Origin: Asterochloris sp. CNOR1
Lineage: Eukaryota; Chlorophyta; Trebouxiophyceae; Trebouxiales; Trebouxiaceae
Length of the DNA: 64,000 bases
Assembly: GCA_963969365.1 (NCBI GenBank)
Contig: OZ017749.1
Location: 3,782,001-3,846,000 of the forward strand
Direction: 5' to 3'
Each line of letters starts with the position of its first letter. Within the stretch, counting starts at the first letter, position 1. The notes under the pieces are model-generated. The model searched no databases. It worked only from the letters and a program-made list of their open reading frames with translations, and was not told the origin of the DNA. Position numbers and translations under genes: made by a program. Below are positions 1-9,890 of this stretch, piece by piece.

Positions 1-82
1 CCAACACGACATTGCCCTCCTAAGAGGTCATCTCCAGCCACCCTGGGACCCGGAGATTGATGTGGGTTGTGTATTCTTACAG

Positions 83-3000
83 CAGTGCTGACTCTGAGGT
101 GGTTGCGCTGCAGGAGAACCAGGACTGCTACCTGCTCCAGCTGGACCGCCCTGATGAGTGGTGCGTGATGGGAGTCTTTGACGGGCATGGAGTCTACGGC
201 GGCAAGGTCTCCTCGCACGTGCGCAATGCCTTCGCAGAGGTCCTCGGCTCTATGGATGGGCGCAGGGTGGGGCAGGACCCCCGCAAGGTAGAAACAGCGT
301 TTTTTGGGGGCTGCAGGAGGCCGCTGCAACGAGTAAAGATGGCGAGCCTGGACCTCTGCAAAGTACTGCTGTTTACTTGATCACCGCAACGAGAAATTGT
401 GTGCAAAGGCTGCACACAAAGAGGTGCTCAGCACTGTGAGCGCGCGCAGGATGGCACGACAAACCCTGAACCCTGCCAGACAGGTGCTCCTCATGGGATC
501 GGACTCAGGTGCGCGTCCTGGCAGGAGGGCGAGCACCTCTGCATGTCCTGCGTGCTGCTCAGGGCAGGGCAGCCGTAGGATGACAGGGCATGACCGTTGC
601 AGGGTCTGGCACCAACCGTGGCATGGCAAATAGTGACTGTGGCGCACCCTGGCAGGGCAGTGGGCATGCTCTCTCTGTCCTGCTTCACCAGCCTGACTGG
701 TCTGCAGCTATTTCGGTGGCTGCTCAGGACATGGTGTCTGCAAGACAATGCAAGATGATGTTCCTCTCGTGAGCCAGCCAGAGGGGTCCACCCAGGCTCC
801 GTCAGGGCTGACCCTGGCCGCCTGTGATTTGGCCAGTCAACCTATCATCTGCAGGCTCCCCTGCTGGCCCCTGCAGGCGCTGTGGACAGCCTTCCGTGAT
901 GTGCACGAGTCGCTGTCGGCCCTGCCCTACAACTTGGCTCGCAGCGGAACAACGGCTGTGGTCTGCATCGTCACTAAGAAATGGTGAGGATGGCGACTGC
1001 TTGTTTGTTGCAGATCCAGGGACTGTGGGTGTTAGGGCGTGTGTTGGTGTGTTCCTCGCCCCGGCACTGATGGGCAGGGCAGTCACTGCTTGCTTCAGAG
1101 TGCGGGCTGCCAGTTGCTCAGTCTTGAAGCGCTGATGATCAGTCAGCTAGCCCCCGCCTCACAGCACAGGCCCATGTATGCATACTTCTTGAGCCCTGCA
1201 ATCACAGCTAGTTTGCGCTCGGGAGTGCACATGGCATGGCTGCATTGTCATGAGGCAACGCTGGCGGCAGCTGTGGCTCCCAAACAACACAGGTAGCCAC
1301 AGCTGGGGCCAGTAGCAATGCAGCGAGCAGCTGCTGTGCACCTCACTTTTTCTGGCAGGCTGCCAGCGTCACTTGTTGAGGCTGCCTCTGAGGGGACCAC
1401 AGCCTGCCATGCCTGGCTCCTCTGCACCGCAGGCAACAGGAAGTTGCAGGCATTGTAAGTAGATCAGTCAGGCAGGGAGGAGCTGTGGCACAGGTCCTGC
1501 TAGGGCACCAGCATTGTGTTTGAAGACCTGCACCTACTGCCCCTGTAGGGTGGCCACAGCCTGGGCGGGCGACTCCCGCGCGGTGTTAGGTCGCCACACA
1601 GGCGCTGCCGACCCCTTCAGCCAGACGGTGGACTCGGCCGACGGGGCGGTGCTGACCACCACCCCTGGCCACGGCTCTCGGGAGGGGTCCCGAGAGGTTT
1701 CTCGGATTCCGCCCCGGACGCGCTCTGCAGAAAGCGTCTCCACCCACCTGGAGAGCGCTGTGCAGGAGGTCAGCCGCATGGCAGGTTGCCCACACGCCCT
1801 GGCTGCTGCAGCATGGTGTGGGGGTGCAGCATGCATTGAAGGGGGTGTGCTGGTAAGGCAGCTCCTGCCAGCCACGTCCACCAAGTTCAGGAGCGCAACG
1901 TCAGTCGTACCCTTCAGCACTTCCTGTCTTGCCACACAGAAGGCATCAGAATCTGGCGCAGGCAGCAGTGCAAAAACAGTTTCCAGGATTTGGGAGCTAA
2001 GCAGGAGGTCATGGCGCCTGACTCAGGTGGTACTTATGCGCGGTGTGAACCAGGAAGGGCAGCTCCAGGGTTGCATGCGTCAAGTTTGAACAATCACCAT
2101 CATCAGCACCCTCAGCATGCCAACGTTGATCAGAACCCCCTGTTATGAAGCAAGGCCCTGAAGGGTCTGGTCCTGCAGTCAGCTCCTTTCTGTCACAGGT
2201 CAGCTGGGGCTGACTGCAGGACCAGGCACAGGCAGATTCTCCAGGGCCCGGCTGACTGCTTCATGGAAAGCAGTTCAGCTGGGGGCTGACTGCAGGACCA
2301 GGCACAGGCAGTAGGAGGCATGTCTGGTGCTGCCAATGCGTGTCACGCTGCCTGGCGCCAAGCGGTCTACGCGCAGCTCCCAGCAGCTCCTGATGTGATC
2401 CAGGTGGAAGGAGGCAGCCTGGACGCAGCTGCGCAGTCCTCCGCAGCAGAGGCTGCAGCCGAAGGCGATGGGGCCTCGCCCAGTGGGGATGACTTGAGGC
2501 ATGGCTGCACACATCAGGTGGGGCTCGAGGTGGGTTTTTCATAGCACGGCGACCGTCTGCAGGGTGTCCAGCATTGCTGCCCACCCGGATTGCAGCCACA
2601 CCCTTGCCAGTCCGGCAAATGGCAGCATGCCGCTGACCAGCTGTCAAATTGGTACCATTGTGCAGCAAGCAGCTGCCCTGCTTTAGAACCATGAGAACTG
2701 AGCCCCTGAGCATGTGGCTGTGAGCCTCAGGGCCTGAAGGCAACCTGTGACCCTGCAGCCAGTGGCGGTGCCGCAGTCCCGGGGGGCACACTCTGGAGGC
2801 TGTGGATGTCTCTCAGGACTCCATTGAAGCTAACCTGTGACCTTGCAGGCAGCGGCAGGTTTGCAGCAGGGAGGGCACACACTGGAGGCTGTGGATGTCT
2901 CTCAGGACCACAAACCGAAGGATCCCCGGGAGGAGCGGCGCATCAATGCCTGCGGCGGGCGTGTGGACCGCCTCGTTGCAAGTGAGTGCCTTCGTGAGGT

Positions 3001-5738
3001 GCAGAGAGGGGGCATCAGTGCATGAGGCGGCTGTATAAAGTGCCTCAGGCCAGTGAGGGTAGAGTCCGGGCTTCAAGAGGTGTATTGAGGGAGGCATCAG
3101 TGCCTGTGGCAGAGTGTGGACTGCCTCGTTGAGAGTGAGTGCCCAGGGCTTTGCGAGGTTCAGAGAGGGGGCATCAGTGCTTGTGGCAGCTGTGTAGACC
3201 GTCCCAGGCCAGTGAGGGCCCAGGGCTTCTGAGATTGGCAGGGCCAAAATTCTTGTGGCAAATGGGTGGACCACCTGGTGGCCAGTGAGTGCCAGGGTAC
3301 TGGGGAAGCCTGCAGACTAAGGCATGACGCACTCTGGGGCACATCCACTGCTCTCAGTGGCTGTGCAGCTCGTTGAGGGCACACTTCTGGTGTCCTGCTG
3401 GGCACAGCATTCGGGCCTTCTTGTTGAGGCCAGCGAGCACAGCATCATCCTGCATGGCGGGGCGAGAGAGATGAGGATTGAGCTTGCATGCACAGTCAGC
3501 AGCTGCCCACTCCTTGCAGCAGGGTACAGCAACAAAGCAGTTGTTCATGCCCGGCCCTATGGATCAAGAGGCACAGCGCTGTTGAAACCTGTGGCAAGGG
3601 GCTTGCACAGGCTAGACACTCTGCAGCAGTGGCTGCAATGTGCACATGCTGTTGGTCAGACCAAGTGCCGCCCAGTTTGGCTGTCTCTGATCTGATCAAG
3701 GGTGCATGCAAATCAGTGGTGCGCGCTGGCGACATGCTGCTGGAAGAGGTCGTGGGTGAGCACGCCAGGAGAGGTCTCCCCTCCTCGGCAGTCTCCACTG
3801 CTTTTTGCTGAACCTGTGCTTGAGAGCCCTTGTGGAGGTGGGCGGCTGGTCACATCAGCTACCATGGCTGCACTTCTTCAGAGCTTTGTAGCCAGAATGA
3901 AGCTGGGCCACTCCTGGGAAGCGTCTGGCACCGCATGCACTGCCTGTGAGCAGCACAACTGAGGCAGCATCACACATGTCATCTTTGGGTCGAGCAGGGG
4001 ACAGTCACCAGCTGCCCACAGACCCTTTCATGCTGTGCTTCAGGGAAAACCTGGGGGGCGGCCTTAGAGGCTGACGCATCCCCATCAGGTCAGCCACATG
4101 CAGGCAGCTGCTGGAGTCTGCCGCCTTGCTCCAGTCTCTGGACATGCACAGCAGCCGGAAGGGCTGCCCGATGGAGCATGCTGCTGCTGCTGCAGTCTTG
4201 CCTGCTTCCCACTGTGTCTGACAGAATTTGGTTGGTGTGTGGATGAGGCTGTTCATCTGGCTCCTGGTGGTGCATACAACCTCCAGAGACGAGAGTGTTG
4301 GCCAGGCTCTGCACCTAATTGAAAGCAAGCAGTAGACAAGATGCATGGCTTGCTGGCATGGAGGCACATGCTTTGACCCCAGGTCAGCAAGACACGTATC
4401 CACTTTGTGATAGCGTGGGTCATTTGACACCTCTGTCAGCGGTAAACCACAAAACATCTGCCCAGCTGCCATGGTGCTCTCGCTCTGAAGAGCGCAGGAC
4501 TGTGCTCCCCAGGGCCTGTGCTAACTTACGCTCTGCCAGCTCAATCCTGATCTTCCATAGTGGTCACAGCATCAGCCCCCAGGCATGTGCTGTGCAGGTG
4601 ATAATGTCGTGGTTGGACCCTATCGGGTCTTCCTCAGAGATTCGTGGTCCCCGGGGCTCGCGTGCTCACGTGCACTGGGGGACGTCATGGCGGCCCAGGT
4701 GTGCAGGTCACAGCAGGCTCGAGGGTTTGTTTGTTTCAGATAAGTCGCATTGACTTCCTGCCCTCCGTATCAGAGACATGTCCTGCAAGGGACCCGTTGA
4801 GCACTCACACGGGTCTGTGCTCACGCTCCTGTTCTGCAGCACTGACTCTGTGAAGCTCAAAAATGATTGTGAAGAGGACTCCAAGCTTGATGACATCTGC
4901 GCTTTCTGCAACTCTGCATGCTGCAGTCATATGCGACCCTAAACCCTGAACCCTCTGATGGTCTGAGCAGCCTGCAGTGACGCGGCGCCCCAGCATTGGC
5001 ATCCACAGTTCAGGAAGCTTGGCCATGTGCTGCAGGCTGGTGTGACATGGCGCCCCAGCATTGACGTCCGCGAGCTGAAGCCCACAGATGAGTACCTCGT
5101 TCTGGCAAGTGACGGAGTCTGGGAGCTGCTCTCGTCCCAGGTAGGGTCAGCGGGCTGCCAGACGGCAGTTGGCGGTTACTCTCAGCGCCTGACTGGTACC
5201 ATTTGCCACTGCTCCATGTGACCTGCCTGGTGCAGCTGGATGACACTGCGCAGCCACATGCTGTCTGGCAGGTCACGCCTGTGCACCTCCTGCGCTTCAA
5301 GCGTTCGACCAGCAGCTGCAACACAGGCAGGCACATTGATTGGCAGCCACTCTCTGTGCAGTATCTTTGCGTTGCCCTGGCCATGGGCTGCATTGTTGAG
5401 GGGGAGACATTCCAAGGTTTCACGGCCAAGGGCCTGGTGTCGCCTGCAGGACCCTTGTGGCTGCCTGGCGTGATAATGGCAAGTGACCTGCCAATGCCAG
5501 CCCCAAACCCTGCCAATGCTGTGCTGAGGGGCCTGCTCACTCAGCAACTCCTGCCTGTGAATCGGCACTGACCGCTGCTCCCGCGTCTGTGCAGGAGGGG
5601 CTTGACATCGCTGGGAGCTGCCCATCCAGCAAGGAGGCAGCTGCAGCTCTGGTGCAGCGCTCCAGGGAGCGCTGGGCCACCATTCAGTCTGGACAGACAT
5701 GCGACGATGTCACAGCCATTGTTTGCAGGCTGCACTGA
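83..5738 (+). CDS. PP2C-type protein serine/threonine phosphatase (5' end outside window)
   Basis: Metal-dependent phosphatase that removes phosphate from Ser/Thr residues. Exons I can join in frame are 83 (or 113)-287, 877-983, 1549 to about 1767, probably about 2390-2517, about 2870-2981, 4598-4698, 5036-5140 and 5595-5738. They carry the family motifs in order: GVFDGHG (metal-binding Asp and Gly), SGTTAVVCIV, AWAGDSRAVLG, SQDHKPKDPREERRI with GGRV, GPYRVF...PGLACSRALGD, LVLASDGVWE and CDDVTAIV before the stop. Codon phase agrees at the junctions 287/877, 983/1549, 2981/4598 and 4698/5036. The exon at 2390-2517 is rich in Ala and acidic residues and lies in the usual variable loop. The N-terminus lies left of the window. 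The introns after 2981 and before 2870 and 5036 hold degraded copies of the neighbouring exon edges. The substrate is not predictable. Family assignment is firm; some exon limits are not. Confidence 0.9.
2155..2315. repeat. 77-bp tandem repeat in a PP2C intron
   Basis: A roughly 35-bp core (cagctggggctgactgcagg plus accaggcacaggcag) occurs at 2200-2234 and again at 2277-2312 with one base difference. A partial copy lies near 2165. It lies between the third exon and the next predicted coding exon. Confidence 0.7.
2755..3300 (+). repeat. Exon-edge echo arrays around the DHKP exon of the PP2C gene
   Basis: Upstream side: the start of the exon (tggaggctgtggatgtctct, real copy near 2883) occurs 88 bp earlier near 2795. 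Downstream side: after the real donor at 2982 four degraded copies of the last 45 bp of the exon follow. Their donor-like GTGAG positions are near 3053, 3135, 3212 and 3285, a spacing of 71-82 bp. The coding frame is lost in the copies but the splice-site core is kept. Confidence 0.8.
4937..4956 (+). repeat. Short telomere-like tract
   Basis: A single ccctaaaccctgaaccct stretch resembles plant-type CCCTAAA telomere repeats. It has only two to three imperfect units inside a PP2C intron. It is probably chance or a tiny interstitial remnant. Confidence 0.25.
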
Positions 5739-6163
5739 CCTGCTTAGTGACTCTTGTGCTCCAGTCAATGCTGCCCATTGCATGGATGAAATCCTGCAAA
5801 GTATGAACTTTTGTGAACCCTCGGCTGTTGTCCCTTGCCTTCTGAAAAGCAGAGTGCCTAAAGATTCGGACGCCTCAGACCCCTCCCAACCCCTCTCAGC
5901 AACTGATTGCTTCATGTAAGGCTGAGATTCGGGTTTCAGTGGCGACACTGTGCACATCATGCAGATATGTTGTTTGCAGAGCACTCACAACAGGAAACGT
6001 TTGCTGTGAGAGCAAAGACAGCACAAAAACAGGGACAAGCCAGGACAGGCACATGAGATACAGCATACTTCAGCACCTGAAGGTCACAAGCAGCCTGGTC
6101 CACAAGTGCATGAAGTAGATACACATGGTCTGTGCTGCTGTTGAGCACTACAAATCACCTACC
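5739..6163. other. Intergenic space between two convergent genes
   Basis: 425 bp between the PP2C stop and the APMAP-like stop. A TGTAA at 5915-5919, 177 bp after the PP2C stop, fits the usual chlorophyte polyadenylation signal. I see no further gene here. Confidence 0.5.
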
Positions 6164-9100
6164 CTATTGCAAGTCTTTGAGATGCACTTCTGCAACATAA
6201 TCAGTTCCCAGGTGCCCCAGATAGAGGTTCCCCTTGTACTCATTGACAGCTGTGATAGAATGGATTCTCTGTGTGTCGTCATGGCTGAAGAGCTCCACAT
6301 GGCCTGCAGTGTTGACCTGCACAACCAGCATTTGCATGAGAGTCAGATGACCAGCTTGCTGACATATCGGCATGCTGTGCAAGCTTGGAACCTTGGGAGT
6401 CTAGGATATCTGCTGGCACAGAGCAGAGGGCACAGCATGTGTCCCATGCTCTTCACCACCATCATCTTTGCCATATACAGAAGGTTGAGGCAGAGCTAAA
6501 GGTCCCACACCAAGCCACAGCCCAGCCCCCTGTTTCCTCTGCTTTGGGTGCTGGGGGCAAGGTAGTGGGGGGGGTGGGGGGGGGGGGGGGCAAGTAGCCT
6601 TGCAAAGAGCAACTGACATCTTGGAACAGTGCAGCCCTGACCTGTCATGGCATGCAAGATACACAGCTGGGCCCCAGACCTGCAACAGACAGTTACCAAA
6701 CCACTCCGGTGCCCACCTTGATGATGGCACTGTGCGGAGGAGGTATGGGCTGCAGTCTGTGAGGCAGCCAGCTGACCAGCCAGCGCATCACAGGGCTCTT
6801 CATAGCTGCCACCAGAGGGGCCGTGAAGGGGGCCGGCATCGCCAGCCAGAACCCCCCATCGCTGGCCGTGCTGATGCTGTCGATCATGCCGGGGAGGTCG
6901 CGAACAAGCACCTCAGAGGTTCCCGCCTGCAGCAGCCATACTGTGGTGAGCGGCCTTGCAGCTTGCTGACTTATCATTAACCAGCTGGGTGAGCAGACAC
7001 GTCAGAGGACCCGTTCCAGAGCGTACCGAGGATTGGTTAGCAATCTTGCAGCCTGCTGAGCTGCCCTTGGTCAGCTCCATGATTAAGCACCTCAGCGCAG
7101 CCCTCTTGCAGCTCATAACATGCTGGTGAGCAGCCTTGCGGTGTGCCATGATCTCTCCAACCACAGTCACTTGTCTCCACCAGTGTTGTGCCTGGCAAGC
7201 CCTGCTAGACACGGTTGAGCAGCCTTGTAGCATGTTATGTGGCCCTCTGGGCAGACCACTGGTGCTGTACTTGAATGACGACACTGAACACTGCTTGCAA
7301 GCCTTGCAACTCGCTGAGTCCCCCTATTTGCAGCATACAGCTGGTAGATGGATAATGTGCTTGACAGACCCACACACTAAGAGGCCCAGATGGGCAGCAA
7401 CTGCCATGTACCAGTGCCGGTGGCAAGCAGCCTCTGGGGCAGCATGCCCACAAGAACTCACCCTGACCACAGCCTCAGCCTAGAGGCACATGCTGCACTG
7501 ACCCACCTCGGGTGCTTCCAGCCAGATGTGATGCTGACAGGCAGAGTTTCAACGATGATGACTGCAGAATTTGCAATGTGCACCGACCTTGGGCTCTTCA
7601 GTCAGATGTGCCACTAGCTGAAACAAGTGCTGCAGAACCTGCCACAGCACCCACACGGGGCCCCTGCCCAGAAGTCTCACCAGCAAGCAGCATTGCTGCA
7701 GGGCTTGCGGCAAGCACCAACCTTGCGCCCTTCACTGATATGCGCTACCAGCAAGCCGTGGTGCTGCAGACTCTATTTTTACCCCATGCACCTACCTTGG
7801 GCTCTTTACTGAAATAAGCTACTAGCAAGCAGCATCGCTGCAGAGCCTGTCATAAACCCCCACCTTAGAGCCCGTGAGCCAGTATTGCAGCAGGCAGGCC
7901 GTGTTGGTGCTGGAAACCACGACTGAGGCCTCGTCTTGAGCCAGCGCAACACCGTTGGCAGCCCATATCTGGTCCAGCAGCACCCTGGTTGTGCCAGTTA
8001 GAGGCTCATATGCCAGCAGTCGCCCGCTGGGTTCTCCCTGCAGATGGGCAGCAATCAATGTGAGTGTCAGGCTCTTGCTGCTGGCAATGCCCCTGATCTG
8101 GGCTTCCCCTGCAGAGTGTGCTTGAGACCCTGGCTTTTGCTAATGGCACTTCGTCGAACTGGCCTTTTCCCCTGCAGACAGGCAAGCCGTGTGCGTGAGA
8201 CTTTGCCTCTTGCTGCTGGTGCCCCTCTTGAATTGGGCTCCCTCTGCAGACAGGCAAGCAGTGTGCTGGCCCCTCTACTGGCCTGGGCCCTCCTCTCTTC
8301 AAAGGCTTTTGCTGCAGGCAGACAGGCACTGAGCTCTCAAGCATCTTGTGCAGATGGTCTCTGCAGCAACTCTGGTGTGGCAGCCTAGGGTGGTGCACCA
8401 CCAGCTGCCAGCCAAGCTCCCCTTGCAGGCAGACAGGCCAAAATGCCATTCACCAGCTCAGTGCTATTTCAAAAGCAAACAGCAGCAGGCACGTGCATGA
8501 GGTCCCGCTAGCAGGCATCGCTTGTGGCACCAGACCGCAGATCATCCAGGTGCTCTCTTGCTGTTGCACAAGCACCCAAGCTCGCCCTGGCCGCTTGCCT
8601 GCAGCAGGTTGGCCTTGTGCGCCGCCAGGAGGTCGTAGTGACCCTCCTCATCCCTGACGGGCTGCACGGCGGCCATGTCGGTGAAGTAGATGGTCCCATC
8701 GGAGGCGATGTCCAGGTCGTCCGCAAACAGGATCTCCGAGCCCTCCCCGGCGCCGGTGCCGGGCGAGACTCTAGCAGCCAGAATTGTTGTCTGCCGCGTC
8801 CTGGCGTCCACCTTGATCAGGCCCTGCAGGCGGGCAGGCACTGCATGATCAGATATGCAGTCAGCTTGGCTTTACCCAACCCACTGCATTTCCCCCCTCC
8901 CGCCCCCGCAGGCCTCCCAACCCCCAGCCGAAAGAGGCAGTCTAGGGCCGCTTCCACAAACCCAGCACACAGCTGAAGCCCACCTGCCCCTGTTGCAGTG
9001 GTGCACTTTGTGCGGCAGGGTTCCTTCCACAAGTCAGCACATAGCTGGAGCCCACCTGCTCCTGTCGCCGTGGTGCGGCAGCAGGCACAAGGTCAGCAGG

Positions 9101-9720
9101 ACTGCTGTGGTGCAGCTGCAAAGGCGCCTGCAGGTGAGGCGGGCACGAGAGTCAACACAGTTGGCTCACCATGGGGACGTGACACAGGATGAGGTTGCCA
9201 TCTGCGTCGACCTTCCCTCCCAGCCCGCGGCCGCCCGTGAAGGCCCACTCCTGGAGAGTTGCTGACCCTGAGGGTGCCATCAGCACCTGGCCCCTCTCAT
9301 TGGGCATGAACAGCTCGCCATGGGGCCCCACAATGGTGGTCTCTGCAGTGAGAGGGGCCTGCTTCAGCCTGGCACTCCCCATGAGCCTCTGGCGCAGACT
9401 GAGTGTGGCACCAGAGGGGTGTCCCACGCCTGCGGGCAACACGAGCAGCTGTTCTGCTCAGGTGGTGCAGAGCTCTGCGCACCTATTCCCCGCGCCTTGC
9501 CCTCAAACAGTTTTGTGCCAATCAGGGGCCTCTTGCTGTCCTCAGGTGCTGGCCGGGGGTGTGGGATGTGCTGAGGGTGCACAGGCACGACTCGCAGTGA
9601 CCAGGGGCAGGGCAGTGTCTTCCTTGTCACAAGGAAGGGAGCAGCAAATGCAAGCAGCACTGGCAGAATGAACATGAGCTTGACACTTGGGAATGAGGCA
9701 TCATGTGAATTCTTGACCAT
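6164..9720 (-). CDS. Strictosidine synthase-like / APMAP-type six-bladed beta-propeller membrane protein
   Basis: Six exons join with correct phase into 390 codons: 9720-9483, 9342-9170, 8823-8599, 8037-7864, 6926-6717 and 6316-6164. The N-terminus has a hydrophobic segment (residues about 14-30, LMFILPVLLAFAAPFLV), a signal anchor. It is followed by the family's LFEGKARGIE-TTIVGPHGELF, GGRGLGGKVDADGNLI, GLIKVDARTRQT, SEILFADDLDIASDGTIYFTD, GRLLAYEPLTGTTRVLLD, WAANGVALAQDEASVVV and SDGGFWLAM blocks, and ends near NEYKGNLYLGHLGTDYVAEV. Arylesterase or hydrolase activity is known for some relatives; true strictosidine synthesis is unlikely in an alga. The intron after 8599 appears to use a GC donor (CAG|GCAAGC). 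The start is 170 bp from the divergent SPF45 start. Two introns carry splice-junction echo arrays. Confidence 0.9.
6567..6590 (+). repeat. Poly-G tract
   Basis: A run of G interrupted once by T, in the last intron of the APMAP-like gene (poly-C in the transcript). It could form a G-quadruplex on the + strand. It may also be a sequencing-prone homopolymer. Confidence 0.9.
7500..7870 (-). repeat. Donor-side echo array, APMAP-like gene
   Basis: The end of exon 4 (real boundary 7864) is echoed at about 7796, 7722, 7588 and 7507. Each copy keeps a ctt preceded by ac or cac on the + strand, the complement of AAG|GT. Coding sense is lost. Confidence 0.7.
8037..8435 (-). repeat. Acceptor-side echo array, APMAP-like gene
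   Basis: The start of exon 4 with its CTGCAG acceptor (real start 8037) is repeated at about 8108, 8171, 8243, 8311 and 8422, at intervals of 63-111 bp. Four copies keep CTGCAG and the fifth has CTGCAA. A shared flanking acaggcaag-like motif shows that they are copies of one another. Confidence 0.75.
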
Positions 9721-9890
9721 CTTTAACGGTCCTGTGCTGCTGTAGAAGATTGCTTGTGCGTCTCAGTTTGCGTTCCCCTGATCTGATGAGATCGGTTACA
9801 TCATCGTCATTGAAAAGCCACAGCTGGGGGCCCTAGTTGAATCTGAAGTCGAAGTCTAAGGGATCCACTTTCGACAAAACAATTGACTCC
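9721..9890. promoter_or_regulatory. Shared divergent promoter interval
   Basis: Only 170 bp separate the ATG of the APMAP-like gene (-) and the ATG of SPF45 (+), so both promoters and 5' UTRs must fit here or overlap. No clear TATA box was recognised. Confidence 0.5.

Noticed and set aside
57-380. Single-exon small protein containing GVFDGHG
   Set aside because: The reading frame after 287 runs into an intron. The later exons supply the other PP2C motifs in phase, so this is one exon of a phosphatase gene.
4937-4956. Telomere repeat / chromosome end
   Set aside because: Only two to three imperfect units inside a gene, with genes on both sides.
9837-9890. Upstream extension of SPF45 from a TTG codon at 9837
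   Set aside because: The ATG at 9891 gives MLGGLYG, the conserved N-terminus of plant-type SPF45; a TTG start is not needed.
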